Source: JBBRGK01 sp036741355 (lineage in GTDB: Bacteria; Chloroflexota; Dehalococcoidia; CAUJGQ01). From it: 64,000 bases of DNA. The notes beneath the pieces are model-generated. The model saw only the letters and a program-made list of their open reading frames with translations. It searched no databases and was not told the DNA's origin. Shown here piece by piece: positions 53,471 through 62,125 of this stretch (position 1 is the stretch's first letter; every line of letters begins with the position of its first letter). The stretch lies in contig DAINSK010000001.1 of NCBI GenBank assembly GCA_036741355.1, positions 62,001 through 126,000 on the forward strand, given 5' to 3'. Position numbers and translations under genes: made by a program.

Positions 53471-53735
53471 GGCGCCCGCGTGGGACGTAATCATCACCCC
53501 GCGAGCGGAGCGCGAGCTAAGTAGGCTCGATCGAATTGTAGCCTCACGAGCACTCGACGCCATCGAACGATATGCGCGAAATGGCTATGGTGACGTGAAA
53601 CAGTTGCAGGGTACTCAGCCGCCGCAATATCGGTTGCGAGTTGGCGAGCATCGAGTCCGGTTCGCGCGGGACTCGGCCAAACGGACGCTTACGATTCTAC
53701 ACGTGCTTCCCCGGGGGCGCGCATATCGCGACTAA
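53463..53735 (+). CDS. RelE/ParE-family toxin
   Basis: A 90-residue toxin: DVIITPRAERELSRL at the N-terminus, YRLRVGEHRVRFARD and a C-terminal LHVLPRGRAYRD. This is the RelE mRNA-interferase fold. Coupled to the upstream antitoxin gene. Confidence 0.85.
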   Translation: MPEAPAWDVIITPRAERELSRLDRIVASRALDAIERYARNGYGDVKQLQGTQPPQYRLRVGEHRVRFARDSAKRTLTILHVLPRGRAYRD

Positions 53736-53755
53736 TCGGCTAAACCAGCCCGCGC

Positions 53756-56266
53756 CTACTTCGTCCGCGACTCCGCCGCGCCGAGCGCAGCCTGCGCGGC
53801 GGCGAGACGGGCGACGGGCACCCGGTACGGCGAGCAGGAAACGTACGTGATGCCTGCCTGGTTGAAGAAGTGAATGCTGGTCGGGTCGCCGCCGTGCTCG
53901 CCGCATACGCCAACCTCGAAGTCGGGCTTCTCTCGACGCCCATCCTCAGTCGCGATCTCGACCAGCCGTCCGACGCCGTCGGGGTCGACGGTCACGAACG
54001 GGCTGACCTGCATCAAGCCATCGTCGATGTACCGGTTCAGGAACGACCCCTCGGCGTCATCGCGTGAGAGGCCGAACGTCATCTGTGTGAGGTCGTTTGT
54101 GCCGAAGCTGAAGAAGTCCGACATCTTCGCCAGCCGGCCGGCGATCAGCGCCGCCCGCGGTGTCTCGACCATGATTCCGATCGGCGTGCCTTCTGCTTCG
54201 GGCTGCAACCGGGAACACAACCATTCGAGCTCGCTCGTGGTGGCGATCAGCGGCAGCATGATGCGGGGTTGCGGGTTCAACCCTTCCGCGCGGAGCGCCT
54301 GTGCCGCCTTCACGATCGCCCGCACCTGCGCAATGTAGATACCGGGGTGAGTAATGCCCATCCGGCAGCCACGATGGCCGAGCATCGGATTCTGTTCTTG
54401 CAGCACCCCAGAATCCTCGGCCAGGAACTCGTGCAGCGGCGCGTCGAGTAGACGCACCGTCACTGGTAGTCCGTCCATCGCCCGGAAGATGTCGACAAAG
54501 TCTTCGTACTGGAACTGCGACACGTGTCGCAGCGCCTCCTCAAAAGTCTCGGTTCCCTCCACAGACGCGAGCAGTCGCTGAACCCAGGGCAGCCGCTCCG
54601 TGCCGAAGAACATGTGCTCGGTACGGCAGAGGCCGATGCCGGTGGCGCCCATCGAACGGGCTACGGCCGCGTCGTTCGGGGTGTCGGCGTTCGCCTCGAC
54701 GCCGAGCCTTGCCCGTTCGTCGGCCCATTGCAGCAGCGTCGCCAGCGCGTCGTTGCCTTCGAGCTGCGCGGGCATGGTCGGCAACCGGCCCATGTAGACG
54801 TCGCCCGTGCTGCCGTCGATCGAGATCACCATGCCCTCGGTCAGCCCGAGAGCTTCCAATCCGCCCGCGCCCACGACCGCCGGCTTGCCCATCCCACGAG
54901 TGACCACGGCCGCATGGCTGCTGCTGCCTCCGCGTCCGGTCAAGACTCCCTGCGCGGCGATGATGCCGGCGATGTCGTCGGCCGAGGTCTCGTCGCGCAC
55001 GAGGATCACAGGACCCTGTCTCGCGAGTTGCACCGCTCGCTCCGCGGTCAGCGCGACACGTCCGGCGGCCGCGCCCGGAGAAGCTGCTAGTCCGGAGAGG
55101 ACCGATTTCGCCGCATCTTTCGCATGCGGTTCAAACTGGGGCAGCAGCAACCGCACAATCTCTTCGGGTGTGACACGCTGGAGCGCTTCCTCGATGCTCA
55201 GCTTCTTCTCGCTCGCCAGATCGACGGCGATACGGACCGCGGCAGCCGGCGTGCGCTTACCGTTACGGGTCTGCAGCACATAGAGCTTCCCCCGCTCGAC
55301 GGTAAACTCGACGTCCTGCATGTCGCGATAGTAGTCTTCGAGTCCGTTAACCAGCTCAATCAACGGGGCGTGTACCTCTGGCATCTGTTCAGCCAGCCAG
55401 TTGAGGTCGTGCGGTGTGCGGACGCCCGATACGACGTCCTCGCCCTGTGCCTGCTCCAGGTACTCGCCGTAGATCTTCCGCTCTCCGGTATTTGGGTCGC
55501 GCGTGAACAGCACCCCCGTGCCGGAACGCTCGTCCGCATTGCCGAACACCATCTGCACGATGCTGACCGCGGTGCCGAGGTCGTGGCTAATCCCTTCATG
55601 CTCTCGATAGGTTCGCGCCTTTTCTCCATCCCAGCTCCGCCACACGGCATCGATGGCGTCACCGATCTGGTCGTGGGCCTTCTGGGGTACCGGCTTACCC
55701 TGGCTTTCGATGATCTCCCGAAATCGCGTGCAGACCCAGCGCAGCGTCGCTTCAGAAAGTAAGTGATCGCTCCTCACTCGGTCCCTACTCTTGGCCTCGT
55801 CGAGGACGTTTTCGAACGCTTCGGCAGGAATGCCGCGCACGACTTTGCCGTAGACCTGCAGAAAGCGACGGTAGGCGTCGAGTGCGAAGTGGATCGAGCC
55901 AAACGCCTTGCCCAGGTTCTCGATCCCCTGCTCGCCCTCCGGGCCGACGTTTAGTAACGTTTCCATCATCCCGGGCATGCTGAACTTGGCTCCCGAACGG
56001 ACGCTGACCAGCAGCGGCGGATTTCCGCCGAACCGTATTCCCGCCTTCTCCTGCAGCCAGTCGATCGCCGTCTGCAACTCACGCTCAAAGGCCGCCTTGT
56101 CGAGGCGGCCCGCATAGTAATCGCGACAGGCCTGGGTTGTGATCGTGAATCCCGCCGGTACGGGTAATCCGCTGCGCGTCATCTCCGCGAGACCGGCGCC
56201 TTTGCCGCCCAGCTCGTCCCGCATCGAAGCGTTTCCCTCTTCAAACTTGAAGATGTACTTCGTCAT
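53756..56266 (-). CDS. ppdK: Pyruvate, phosphate dikinase
   Basis: An 836-residue dikinase: N-terminal ATP-grasp (GKGAGLAEM), swivelling domain with phospho-His segment TGRGGSSSHAAVVTRGMG (His within SSSHAA), and C-terminal PEP-binding barrel ending GVCGEHGGDP. The usual TRGGMTSHAAVV motif has small substitutions around the His. It interconverts pyruvate and PEP. Somewhat shorter than typical plant or Bacteroides enzymes of 870-890 residues. Confidence 0.95.
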   Translation of the reverse strand: MTKYIFKFEEGNASMRDELGGKGAGLAEMTRSGLPVPAGFTITTQACRDYYAGRLDKAAFERELQTAIDWLQEKAGIRFGGNPPLLVSVRSGAKFSMPGMMETLLNVGPEGEQGIENLGKAFGSIHFALDAYRRFLQVYGKVVRGIPAEAFENVLDEAKSRDRVRSDHLLSEATLRWVCTRFREIIESQGKPVPQKAHDQIGDAIDAVWRSWDGEKARTYREHEGISHDLGTAVSIVQMVFGNADERSGTGVLFTRDPNTGERKIYGEYLEQAQGEDVVSGVRTPHDLNWLAEQMPEVHAPLIELVNGLEDYYRDMQDVEFTVERGKLYVLQTRNGKRTPAAAVRIAVDLASEKKLSIEEALQRVTPEEIVRLLLPQFEPHAKDAAKSVLSGLAASPGAAAGRVALTAERAVQLARQGPVILVRDETSADDIAGIIAAQGVLTGRGGSSSHAAVVTRGMGKPAVVGAGGLEALGLTEGMVISIDGSTGDVYMGRLPTMPAQLEGNDALATLLQWADERARLGVEANADTPNDAAVARSMGATGIGLCRTEHMFFGTERLPWVQRLLASVEGTETFEEALRHVSQFQYEDFVDIFRAMDGLPVTVRLLDAPLHEFLAEDSGVLQEQNPMLGHRGCRMGITHPGIYIAQVRAIVKAAQALRAEGLNPQPRIMLPLIATTSELEWLCSRLQPEAEGTPIGIMVETPRAALIAGRLAKMSDFFSFGTNDLTQMTFGLSRDDAEGSFLNRYIDDGLMQVSPFVTVDPDGVGRLVEIATEDGRREKPDFEVGVCGEHGGDPTSIHFFNQAGITYVSCSPYRVPVARLAAAQAALGAAESRTK

Positions 56267-56705
56267 CGGGGTTCACTCGCTTTCATGAGAGGGCCTGGCC
56301 TGGACAAACGCCGGCGCATGGATCGCACGGCGAAACTGCCCGCACGGCGGGGCCGGCAACTGTCAAGTGTAATGAGGAGACTCGTGAGCCACAAACGCCA
56401 GTTGGGCGAGAATCAGCGGAACGCTGACGGAATCGAATAGAACTTCACCATCTTCGTGAAGGGGTGCGGTTAGTTCGAGGCGGCTTCTACCGTCCGAGCA
56501 GAATTCACCAGATACCGCCTAGCGGAACGCCCACTCAAGGCGCAAAGCAAAAGGCGAAGTTGCTTGCCACCTGATCACCGATGCGGCCCGCACGACGACA
56601 CCGCATGCCGCTCCTCGCTCATCGTAGCGAGGAACATGCGCACCACCGCATAGCGCTCCGGCGCACGATTCGGCCAGGGTAGCAGGGATCGGTTTGCAAA
56701 CGCCG
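56267..56705. other. Region with a possible decayed coding sequence
   Basis: About 440 bases without an intact gene. On the minus strand a frame reads protein-like across one TAG (TSPFALRLEWAFR-stop-AVSGEFCSDGRSRLELT, ending VAHESPHYT near 56350). It may be an eroded gene; I cannot name it. Confidence 0.3.
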
Positions 56706-57914
56706 CTATTGACACGCCGGATTGTGAGATACAAGCGAGAGCTGTTGGACATTTGCTCCGACTTGGTAGACCCAGAGTTCGCGGACAGCGGTATTTGGTT
56801 GAATAGTTGCCGCGTCAGGCTGCAACCCCATCTGCCTCGCAAGATCGAAGTATGGCGCAAAGTCGCCACTAGCCATCGTGTACGTCGCTCCCATCTCGTC
56901 TTGCAAATCTGCAGCAAGATACGCACTATCTGGAGATCTTCCATTGTTTGTGACGTTCACCGTGAGGAAGACCCACATACCACTGGCGGTGATACCGGAC
57001 TTAGTCTTAGTCATTTCGGCATTCAGAATTCGCGCAGTGAATCGGCCGGGCGAGAAACCGCTGCACAGACCCCCAACGACCTGACCTACTAGGCCGGACG
57101 CGGCACCGGCAGTTCCGCCTGCAGGGGCCAGGGTGGGTATCGCTCCGCCAGCCCCGCTCGCCGGAGTTACCGCGACTCCGGCAGCCCCACCTTGAGGGGT
57201 AGCAGCGGCCGCAGCCGTTGTCGTTGGCGCGACCGAAGTGGCGGCGGCCGGCGTTGCACAGGTGCTGGCAATGCACTCCTCCGGCAGTCCCGGAATCCAA
57301 TACAGAACGCCGCCGCCTGCCGCGCACGCGGTGACGGAACCGCTGTAGTCGAAGCTGCCGTCGCTGCAGCGAGCTGAGGGCTGCGATTGCCCGGTGATCC
57401 GCGGCGTGGGGAGTGCGGTCGGCGCGACAATTTGCTCGCCCGGCGGCACGCGGCCGAGCGGCGGCACCGAGACCGTAACGGCGCCGTTGGCCATCACAAA
57501 CGCCCCGCGACCGACTCCGAGCAACTGCTCGGTTTGCACGGTGGCGCCGCTAATGGTCGCCACGGCATATGACGATGGATTTCCCACCATGAGCCACTGA
57601 CCGGGGTCCGGCGTAATGGTGTAGGTGAAGAGTCCGGGTGCCAGGTCGATGCTGCCGCCGTCCGGAAAAAATGCCCAGTAGCCCCAGCCGGCACGCAACG
57701 GCGAAGAAGCCGAGAACGACCGGTAATCGGTGTCACCCGGCCGCAGCGTGTAGATGCGGTCTACTGCGCCCCGAAGAATGGACCCCTCTGGGCCGCCGAC
57801 GACGGCCCATCCGGCGGGGTAGCTGACCACAACGCTTTGCGCCGTTCCTTGATGGCCCGCGACCGCGAGGGCGACGAGGATTGCAAGCACGACGGCCGCA
57901 CCGCGAAGCCTCAC
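56706..57914 (-). CDS. Secreted protein with a repeated surface module and DUF4352-like domain
   Basis: A 402-residue exported protein with signal peptide MRLRGAAVVLAILVALAVAG. Residues 30-150 form a module (GWAVVGGPEGSILRG...LRPGDTDYRS...GYWAFFPDGG...GQWLMVGNPSS) shared with the metalloprotease gene downstream-numbered next to it. A Thr/Ala/Pro-rich linker follows, then a DUF4352-like immunoglobulin fold near the C-terminus. Likely cell-surface or secreted. Function unknown. Confidence 0.75.
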   Translation of the reverse strand: MRLRGAAVVLAILVALAVAGHQGTAQSVVVSYPAGWAVVGGPEGSILRGAVDRIYTLRPGDTDYRSFSASSPLRAGWGYWAFFPDGGSIDLAPGLFTYTITPDPGQWLMVGNPSSYAVATISGATVQTEQLLGVGRGAFVMANGAVTVSVPPLGRVPPGEQIVAPTALPTPRITGQSQPSARCSDGSFDYSGSVTACAAGGGVLYWIPGLPEECIASTCATPAAATSVAPTTTAAAAATPQGGAAGVAVTPASGAGGAIPTLAPAGGTAGAASGLVGQVVGGLCSGFSPGRFTARILNAEMTKTKSGITASGMWVFLTVNVTNNGRSPDSAYLAADLQDEMGATYTMASGDFAPYFDLARQMGLQPDAATIQPNTAVRELWVYQVGANVQQLSLVSHNPACQ

Positions 57915-58101
57915 GAATTTGTGCTCCGATCAGACCTTTCGCTGCTCGAGACAACACCGCCGATGTACCGGACCATACGCATAGACTAACGATACCCGAG
58001 CGGAACGGTTGGTTCCGATGCGCTTATGGCAATCCCGGACTCCGTGCCGGTCTCGACACCACACCGGGCGTTCGGTGCGGTGCCCACCCGTAGTCACCAC
58101 G

Positions 58102-59676
58102 CTAGTCAACGAAGCCGTCATCACCGAACTCAGCCTGCAGCAACTGGGTCAGGTTTTGCAGCCGGGCGACCGTATCGGCTTCAAGCGATGGCGCTATTAA
58201 CACGTCGTTCGCATTGTCGACGGCGTTTGGCGAGAGCCCGCTATCAACAGCTCCGTCGTCAACCAGCCGAAGGCCGCCGGATTCGGCAGCCAAGGTCCCA
58301 TTGAACACATCCGATCGCCCGCCGGACACCTTGTTGTTCAAGCTCGCGATGTCGTCCACGCCGATGTGCAGCAGTGGATACCGGCAATTGGTGTCCACCC
58401 ACATGATTGTGCCGCCGTCGCACTGTATTGCGTGAGCGAGTCCGAGCGCGTGACCGATTTCGTGTGCGACGACGTTCGCGCGGTCAGTGGGAGGTGTCAG
58501 CGCGAACGAGCGAGGATTCACCGTGACGACGGCCGTGTAAATCGTGCATGCCACCGCCATCCTGCAAGGCTGGGAGTTCGCACTCAGGTAAAACGTAGAA
58601 GCAATTATATTAGGATCGTCTTGCGGTACCTCTATTACGGCAATTCCCGGCGCATTTTGACTGCAGACGGCCCCGGAATTATCGCCGACAAGGTTCACGA
58701 GCAACCCCAAATTGGCGGCTTCTCGCCACTGTCCGAACGCAGCCTGGATCGCATCCGCTTCCAGCCGGGTCATGTCTGAGCACGTGCTAATGCTCACCCG
58801 TCCCAGGCTCGGCCAGCTTCCGCTTGTCCATGGCACGTTTGCCGCAACCGGCCGTATCTGGGACAGGTCCACGATGATATCGCGGTTCGTCCCGGCGCCG
58901 GACTGAAACGTCGCCGCGCTCGTCAGCCGCCAGCCGCTGCCGAACTGGGGAGTAACCGCGAACTGGACGGCGGCTCCGTCCTGTCCGCACCCGCCGTTCG
59001 TGCCCGCCGAAACGTCGAGGCTGTACCGGCCCGGCTCCGAAATCACCTGACTGCCGCAGAGGTTATCGCCCACGAACGCCTGCAGGGACGTTCCCGCGGG
59101 AGCCGGCCCGCCTTCGATCGTGAGGGAGCCGCTGAAGTGTTGCACGGCGCTGGCCGCCGACGGTGAGCGACCCACTGGTTGCGGCGCCGCGGTTGAACCG
59201 CCGGAGGCCAGCAAGTAGACAACGCCGGATCCCTGAACCCAGGCGCCTTGACCCGCCGGAATACTGGTCGCGTTCTGGTACCCCGCTCCCGGCGTGTACT
59301 TGTATGCCAGCGTCGCACCGACGAATGTGGCATCGGCGACCGCGCTGGGGTTGCCGATCATGATCCATTGACCCGCGGCCACGTTCGGCTGGTAGTTGCT
59401 GGTGCTTGTTCCGGCAACCAGGCTGCCGCCGTTCGGAAAATACGCCCAGTAGCCGTAACCGCCCTTGAGCAGAGACGAAACCGGCATCGACTCGTAATCG
59501 CTATCACCGGGCTGGAGCGTGTAGAGGTTGCCGATCGCCCCGGAGACGCGCGAGCCTTCGGGTCCGGAGATGAGGTTCCACCCAGGGGCATACGTGACCG
59601 CCAGCGCAGAAGAAGTGACGTGCACGATCGCAAGCAGGGCGGCCAGCAAAACGGAAATGGCGAGGTTACGGCGCAC
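58102..59676 (-). CDS. Secreted matrixin-like zinc metalloprotease
   Basis: A 524-residue protein. GTG start with AAGGAGA eight bases upstream, then a signal peptide (SVLLAALLAIVHVTSSALA). Residues 25-155 are the same module as in the neighbouring secreted protein (GWNLISGPEGSRVSG...GYWAYFPNGG...GQWIMIGNPSA). The C-terminal protease domain has VVAHEIGHALGLAH with three zinc histidines and a Met-turn TIMW. The family includes matrix metalloprotease-like M10 enzymes. Target substrate unknown. Confidence 0.85.
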   Translation of the reverse strand: MRRNLAISVLLAALLAIVHVTSSALAVTYAPGWNLISGPEGSRVSGAIGNLYTLQPGDSDYESMPVSSLLKGGYGYWAYFPNGGSLVAGTSTSNYQPNVAAGQWIMIGNPSAVADATFVGATLAYKYTPGAGYQNATSIPAGQGAWVQGSGVVYLLASGGSTAAPQPVGRSPSAASAVQHFSGSLTIEGGPAPAGTSLQAFVGDNLCGSQVISEPGRYSLDVSAGTNGGCGQDGAAVQFAVTPQFGSGWRLTSAATFQSGAGTNRDIIVDLSQIRPVAANVPWTSGSWPSLGRVSISTCSDMTRLEADAIQAAFGQWREAANLGLLVNLVGDNSGAVCSQNAPGIAVIEVPQDDPNIIASTFYLSANSQPCRMAVACTIYTAVVTVNPRSFALTPPTDRANVVAHEIGHALGLAHAIQCDGGTIMWVDTNCRYPLLHIGVDDIASLNNKVSGGRSDVFNGTLAAESGGLRLVDDGAVDSGLSPNAVDNANDVLIAPSLEADTVARLQNLTQLLQAEFGDDGFVD

Positions 59677-59824
59677 CGAGAGAATCTCCTTCACACCGCC
59701 GGCTAAAATCCGTAGCCGGCGAATCAATCAATCCTACATGGGACGTTGCATCAAAGTTCAGGGCCGATTCCGCGCCGGCATCAATACGACGGCGGTATGT
59801 CCCTGCCGTGAATCTTGACGCCGG

Positions 59825-60325
59825 TCAGTCGTCGGCTTTGCGCTCTCTGGCTTGTTCGGCCCGCTGCGCCTTGGTTTGCTTCGTTCGTCCCGACTCATGC
59901 GCTTCGGGGAAGAGCGTCTCCCCCGGTGCGACTACTTCGTCGAGAGTGCTGCCGAACTCTTCGCCTGCCAGGTACTTTCGAGCGAACTCGCTCGATACGA
60001 AGAACATTCAGATGCAGAACCCGTCCCTGGCGATGTCCTCGTGGTGTCTGTCACACGGACAGATCTTCAGGCGATCCTCTTCGGGGTCGCCCGAAATCGT
60101 CATTCAAGGGCAGTACCGCTTGCCGTGCAGTAGTTCGTTCTTGCCGAGTCCACGCTGCACTAACTCGACCGTAGTCGCGTCCGGCATGAAGTCGTATGGA
60201 CCGCGCTCCACGTACTTCTCAGACATCCGCTTGGCGCCGGCCAGCGCTTTTGCCACGCGCTCGGGCGGTAACGTCGCCAACTGGGGGTCTGATTCAAACG
60301 GCTCCAGGCCAAGATCGTCCACCAT
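59825..60325 (-). CDS. Ferredoxin-thioredoxin reductase catalytic chain with two in-frame TGA codons (putative selenoprotein)
   Basis: About 166 residues. Perfect start: GGAGG seven bases before ATG. Read through, the active region is C72-P-TGA74-x14-C89-P-C91-x12-C104-I-TGA106, matching CPC-x14-CPC-x12-CxC of bacterial/archaeal FTR catalytic chains. The TGAs replace exactly the third residue of the first and last motifs, the pair that forms the redox disulfide; the four [4Fe-4S] ligand Cys remain. Conserved GDPEEDR and IARDG flank them. Each TGA is followed by an SECIS-like hairpin. It lies 71 bases downstream of the pyruvate dehydrogenase E2 gene, same strand. Three separate small frames or a decayed gene are less likely. 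Confidence 0.75.
59978..59995 (-). promoter_or_regulatory. Possible SECIS hairpin after the second FTR TGA
   Basis: On the minus strand TCGAGCG-AGTT-CGCTCGA: seven perfect pairs, loop AGTT with G at the second position, loop starting 20 bases after TGA at 60008-60010, within the range for bacterial SECIS elements. Confidence 0.5.
60080..60095 (-). promoter_or_regulatory. Possible SECIS hairpin after the first FTR TGA
   Basis: On the minus strand TTCGGG-CGAC-CCCGAA: six pairs, four-base loop with G at the second position, loop starting 15 bases after TGA at 60104-60106. This is at the short edge of the known bacterial SECIS distance range. Confidence 0.45.
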
Positions 60326-60396
60326 GCGGTAGCCTCCAGACCGCCGCTACCCGCGGCCACGTCAAGAATATCATTCGCAGGAACGGGAAGGTGCTC

Positions 60397-61881
60397 CTAG
60401 AGAGCCAGAGCGACCGGCTGCTCCAGGAAGCGCTGCAGCTCGCGCAAGAATTCCGCTCCCTGGGCGCCGTCGGTCACACGGTGGTCGGCGGCGAGCGCCA
60501 CCATCATGAGCTTGCGCACCACTATCTGCCCGTTCCGGACCGCCGGCTTGTCCTGAATGGCACCGACGCCCAGGATGGCGCTCTGTGGCGGCTGGATAAT
60601 CGGAATCAACGTCTCGATTCCGTACATGCCGAGATTGCTGACCGTGAATGTACCGTCGTTAAGCTCTGGACCTTTGAGTCCGCCGTTTCGAGCGCGGCCG
60701 GCCAGGTCCTTCGACTCACGGGCAATCGCGCCCAGGCTCTTGCCGCCAACGTCGAGCAAAGCCGGTGCGATCAACCCGTCCGGAAGCGACACCGCGATAC
60801 AGACGTTGATCCGTTCATTCATCCGGAGCCCGTTGTCGACGAACGAAGCGTTGAAGTGCGGGTAGCGCCGCAGGACCTCGGCGCACGCTTTTACGATCAG
60901 GTCGTTCACGCTGACCTGCGCATCTTCTCCGCCTGCCTCGTTCACCGACGATCGGAACGACATCGCCTCGGTCAGGTCGATTTCGGCAGTGACGTAGTAG
61001 TGCGGCGCTTCTCGCTTGCTCTGCGTCATCCGGCGGGCGATCGCCTGGCGCATGCGCGAGAGCGGCACGACCCCACCTAGCGCCGCGGCCACCTGGGTCG
61101 GCGCCTCGGCGCGCGGCTGAGTGGGCGTCGGCGGGGGTTGATTCTGTGAAGCGGCCGCTTCAGCCGGGGCGGCCGGCCGCGGGGCGGCTTTGGCCTCAGG
61201 CGAGCCGACCAGCGCGTCGTCGACCCAGCGCTTCGGTTGGGTCTCAGCGCCAGCCGCGACGTGGCTCGCCGTGCCCTGCTCCGCGCTGGCTCGTTCCACG
61301 TCTTTGCGCACGATGCGGCCATCAGGGCCGCTGCCTCGCAAGCTCGTCGCGTCAATACCAAGCTGCGCGGCGATTTTTCGCGCTACCGGGGAGATGCGCA
61401 GCCGCTGCCACGCAGAACTTGAGGGCTCCTTTGTGGCTAAGGGCGAGGCGGATGGAGGTGCAGCCGAGGCGGCGGTCGCCGGTTGGGCTTCTTTGGCCGA
61501 TCCTGCGGAACGCGACTCGCCCGGCGCCGGACGCGATTCCATTTGCGAGTCCGACTGTTGCGGCTGTTCCGGCTTTTGCGGGGGTTGCGCGGGTTGTAGA
61601 GGTGCGGTGCTACCGGATTTTGCGGCACCGTCACCGTGACCGATGCGCGCGATCAGGCCGCCGACCGGAACGACCTGTCCTTCCTCAGCAAACGTTTCCT
61701 GGAGGACGCCTTCCTCGAAGGCCTCAATCTCGATATTCGCCTTGTCGGTTTCAATTTCGGCGATCGGCTCACCACGGTCCACGTGGTCGCCCGGGTGCTT
61801 GAGCCAGCGAAGGAGCGTTCCCTCCTCCATGTCGGCACCCATCTGGGGCATCGTGACGTCGGTCGCGCCCTGGGGCGTCAT
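60397..61881 (-). CDS. Pyruvate dehydrogenase E2, dihydrolipoamide acetyltransferase
   Basis: A 494-residue E2. Lipoyl domain with lipoylated Lys in EIETDKANIE, an E1/E3-binding domain (RISPVARKIAAQLGID), long Pro/Ala-rich linkers and the catalytic domain ending DHRVTDGAQGAEFL (active-site DHRxxDG). GGGGGAG lies seven bases before the ATG. It follows the two E1 genes, with a repeat between. No E3 gene is in the window. Confidence 0.94.
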   Translation of the reverse strand: MTPQGATDVTMPQMGADMEEGTLLRWLKHPGDHVDRGEPIAEIETDKANIEIEAFEEGVLQETFAEEGQVVPVGGLIARIGHGDGAAKSGSTAPLQPAQPPQKPEQPQQSDSQMESRPAPGESRSAGSAKEAQPATAASAAPPSASPLATKEPSSSAWQRLRISPVARKIAAQLGIDATSLRGSGPDGRIVRKDVERASAEQGTASHVAAGAETQPKRWVDDALVGSPEAKAAPRPAAPAEAAASQNQPPPTPTQPRAEAPTQVAAALGGVVPLSRMRQAIARRMTQSKREAPHYYVTAEIDLTEAMSFRSSVNEAGGEDAQVSVNDLIVKACAEVLRRYPHFNASFVDNGLRMNERINVCIAVSLPDGLIAPALLDVGGKSLGAIARESKDLAGRARNGGLKGPELNDGTFTVSNLGMYGIETLIPIIQPPQSAILGVGAIQDKPAVRNGQIVVRKLMMVALAADHRVTDGAQGAEFLRELQRFLEQPVALAL

Positions 61882-62030
61882 GAAAAGTCTCCCCCGAAGC
61901 AAAGCTCCAGTGTTGCTGTCACCTAGTATTGTCTGTCTAACGCCAAACCCCACCCACTGCTATCGGGCTGGTCCAGTTCGCGACGGTCATAGGGGGCTTC
62001 TCCAATCGGTACAGCCCCGAACTCAAGCTA

Positions 62031-62100
62031 CCCCTTCCCTGGTTCCAGTACCCGCGTACCGGCTTAGGCGTAGGGGTAAGGGAAGGCGTCGGGGGTTAGG
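62031..62100 (-). repeat. Gene-3' palindromic repeat, copy 5
   Basis: On the minus strand CCTAACCCCCGACGCCTTCCCTTACCCC then an interrupted loop and the complementary AGGGAAGGGG. It starts 26 bases after the E1-beta stop and lies between E1-beta and E2 genes in the same operon. It may attenuate or stabilise the transcript. Confidence 0.6.
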
Positions 62101-62125
62101 TCCGTCACTGCCGACTGCCCGCGGC

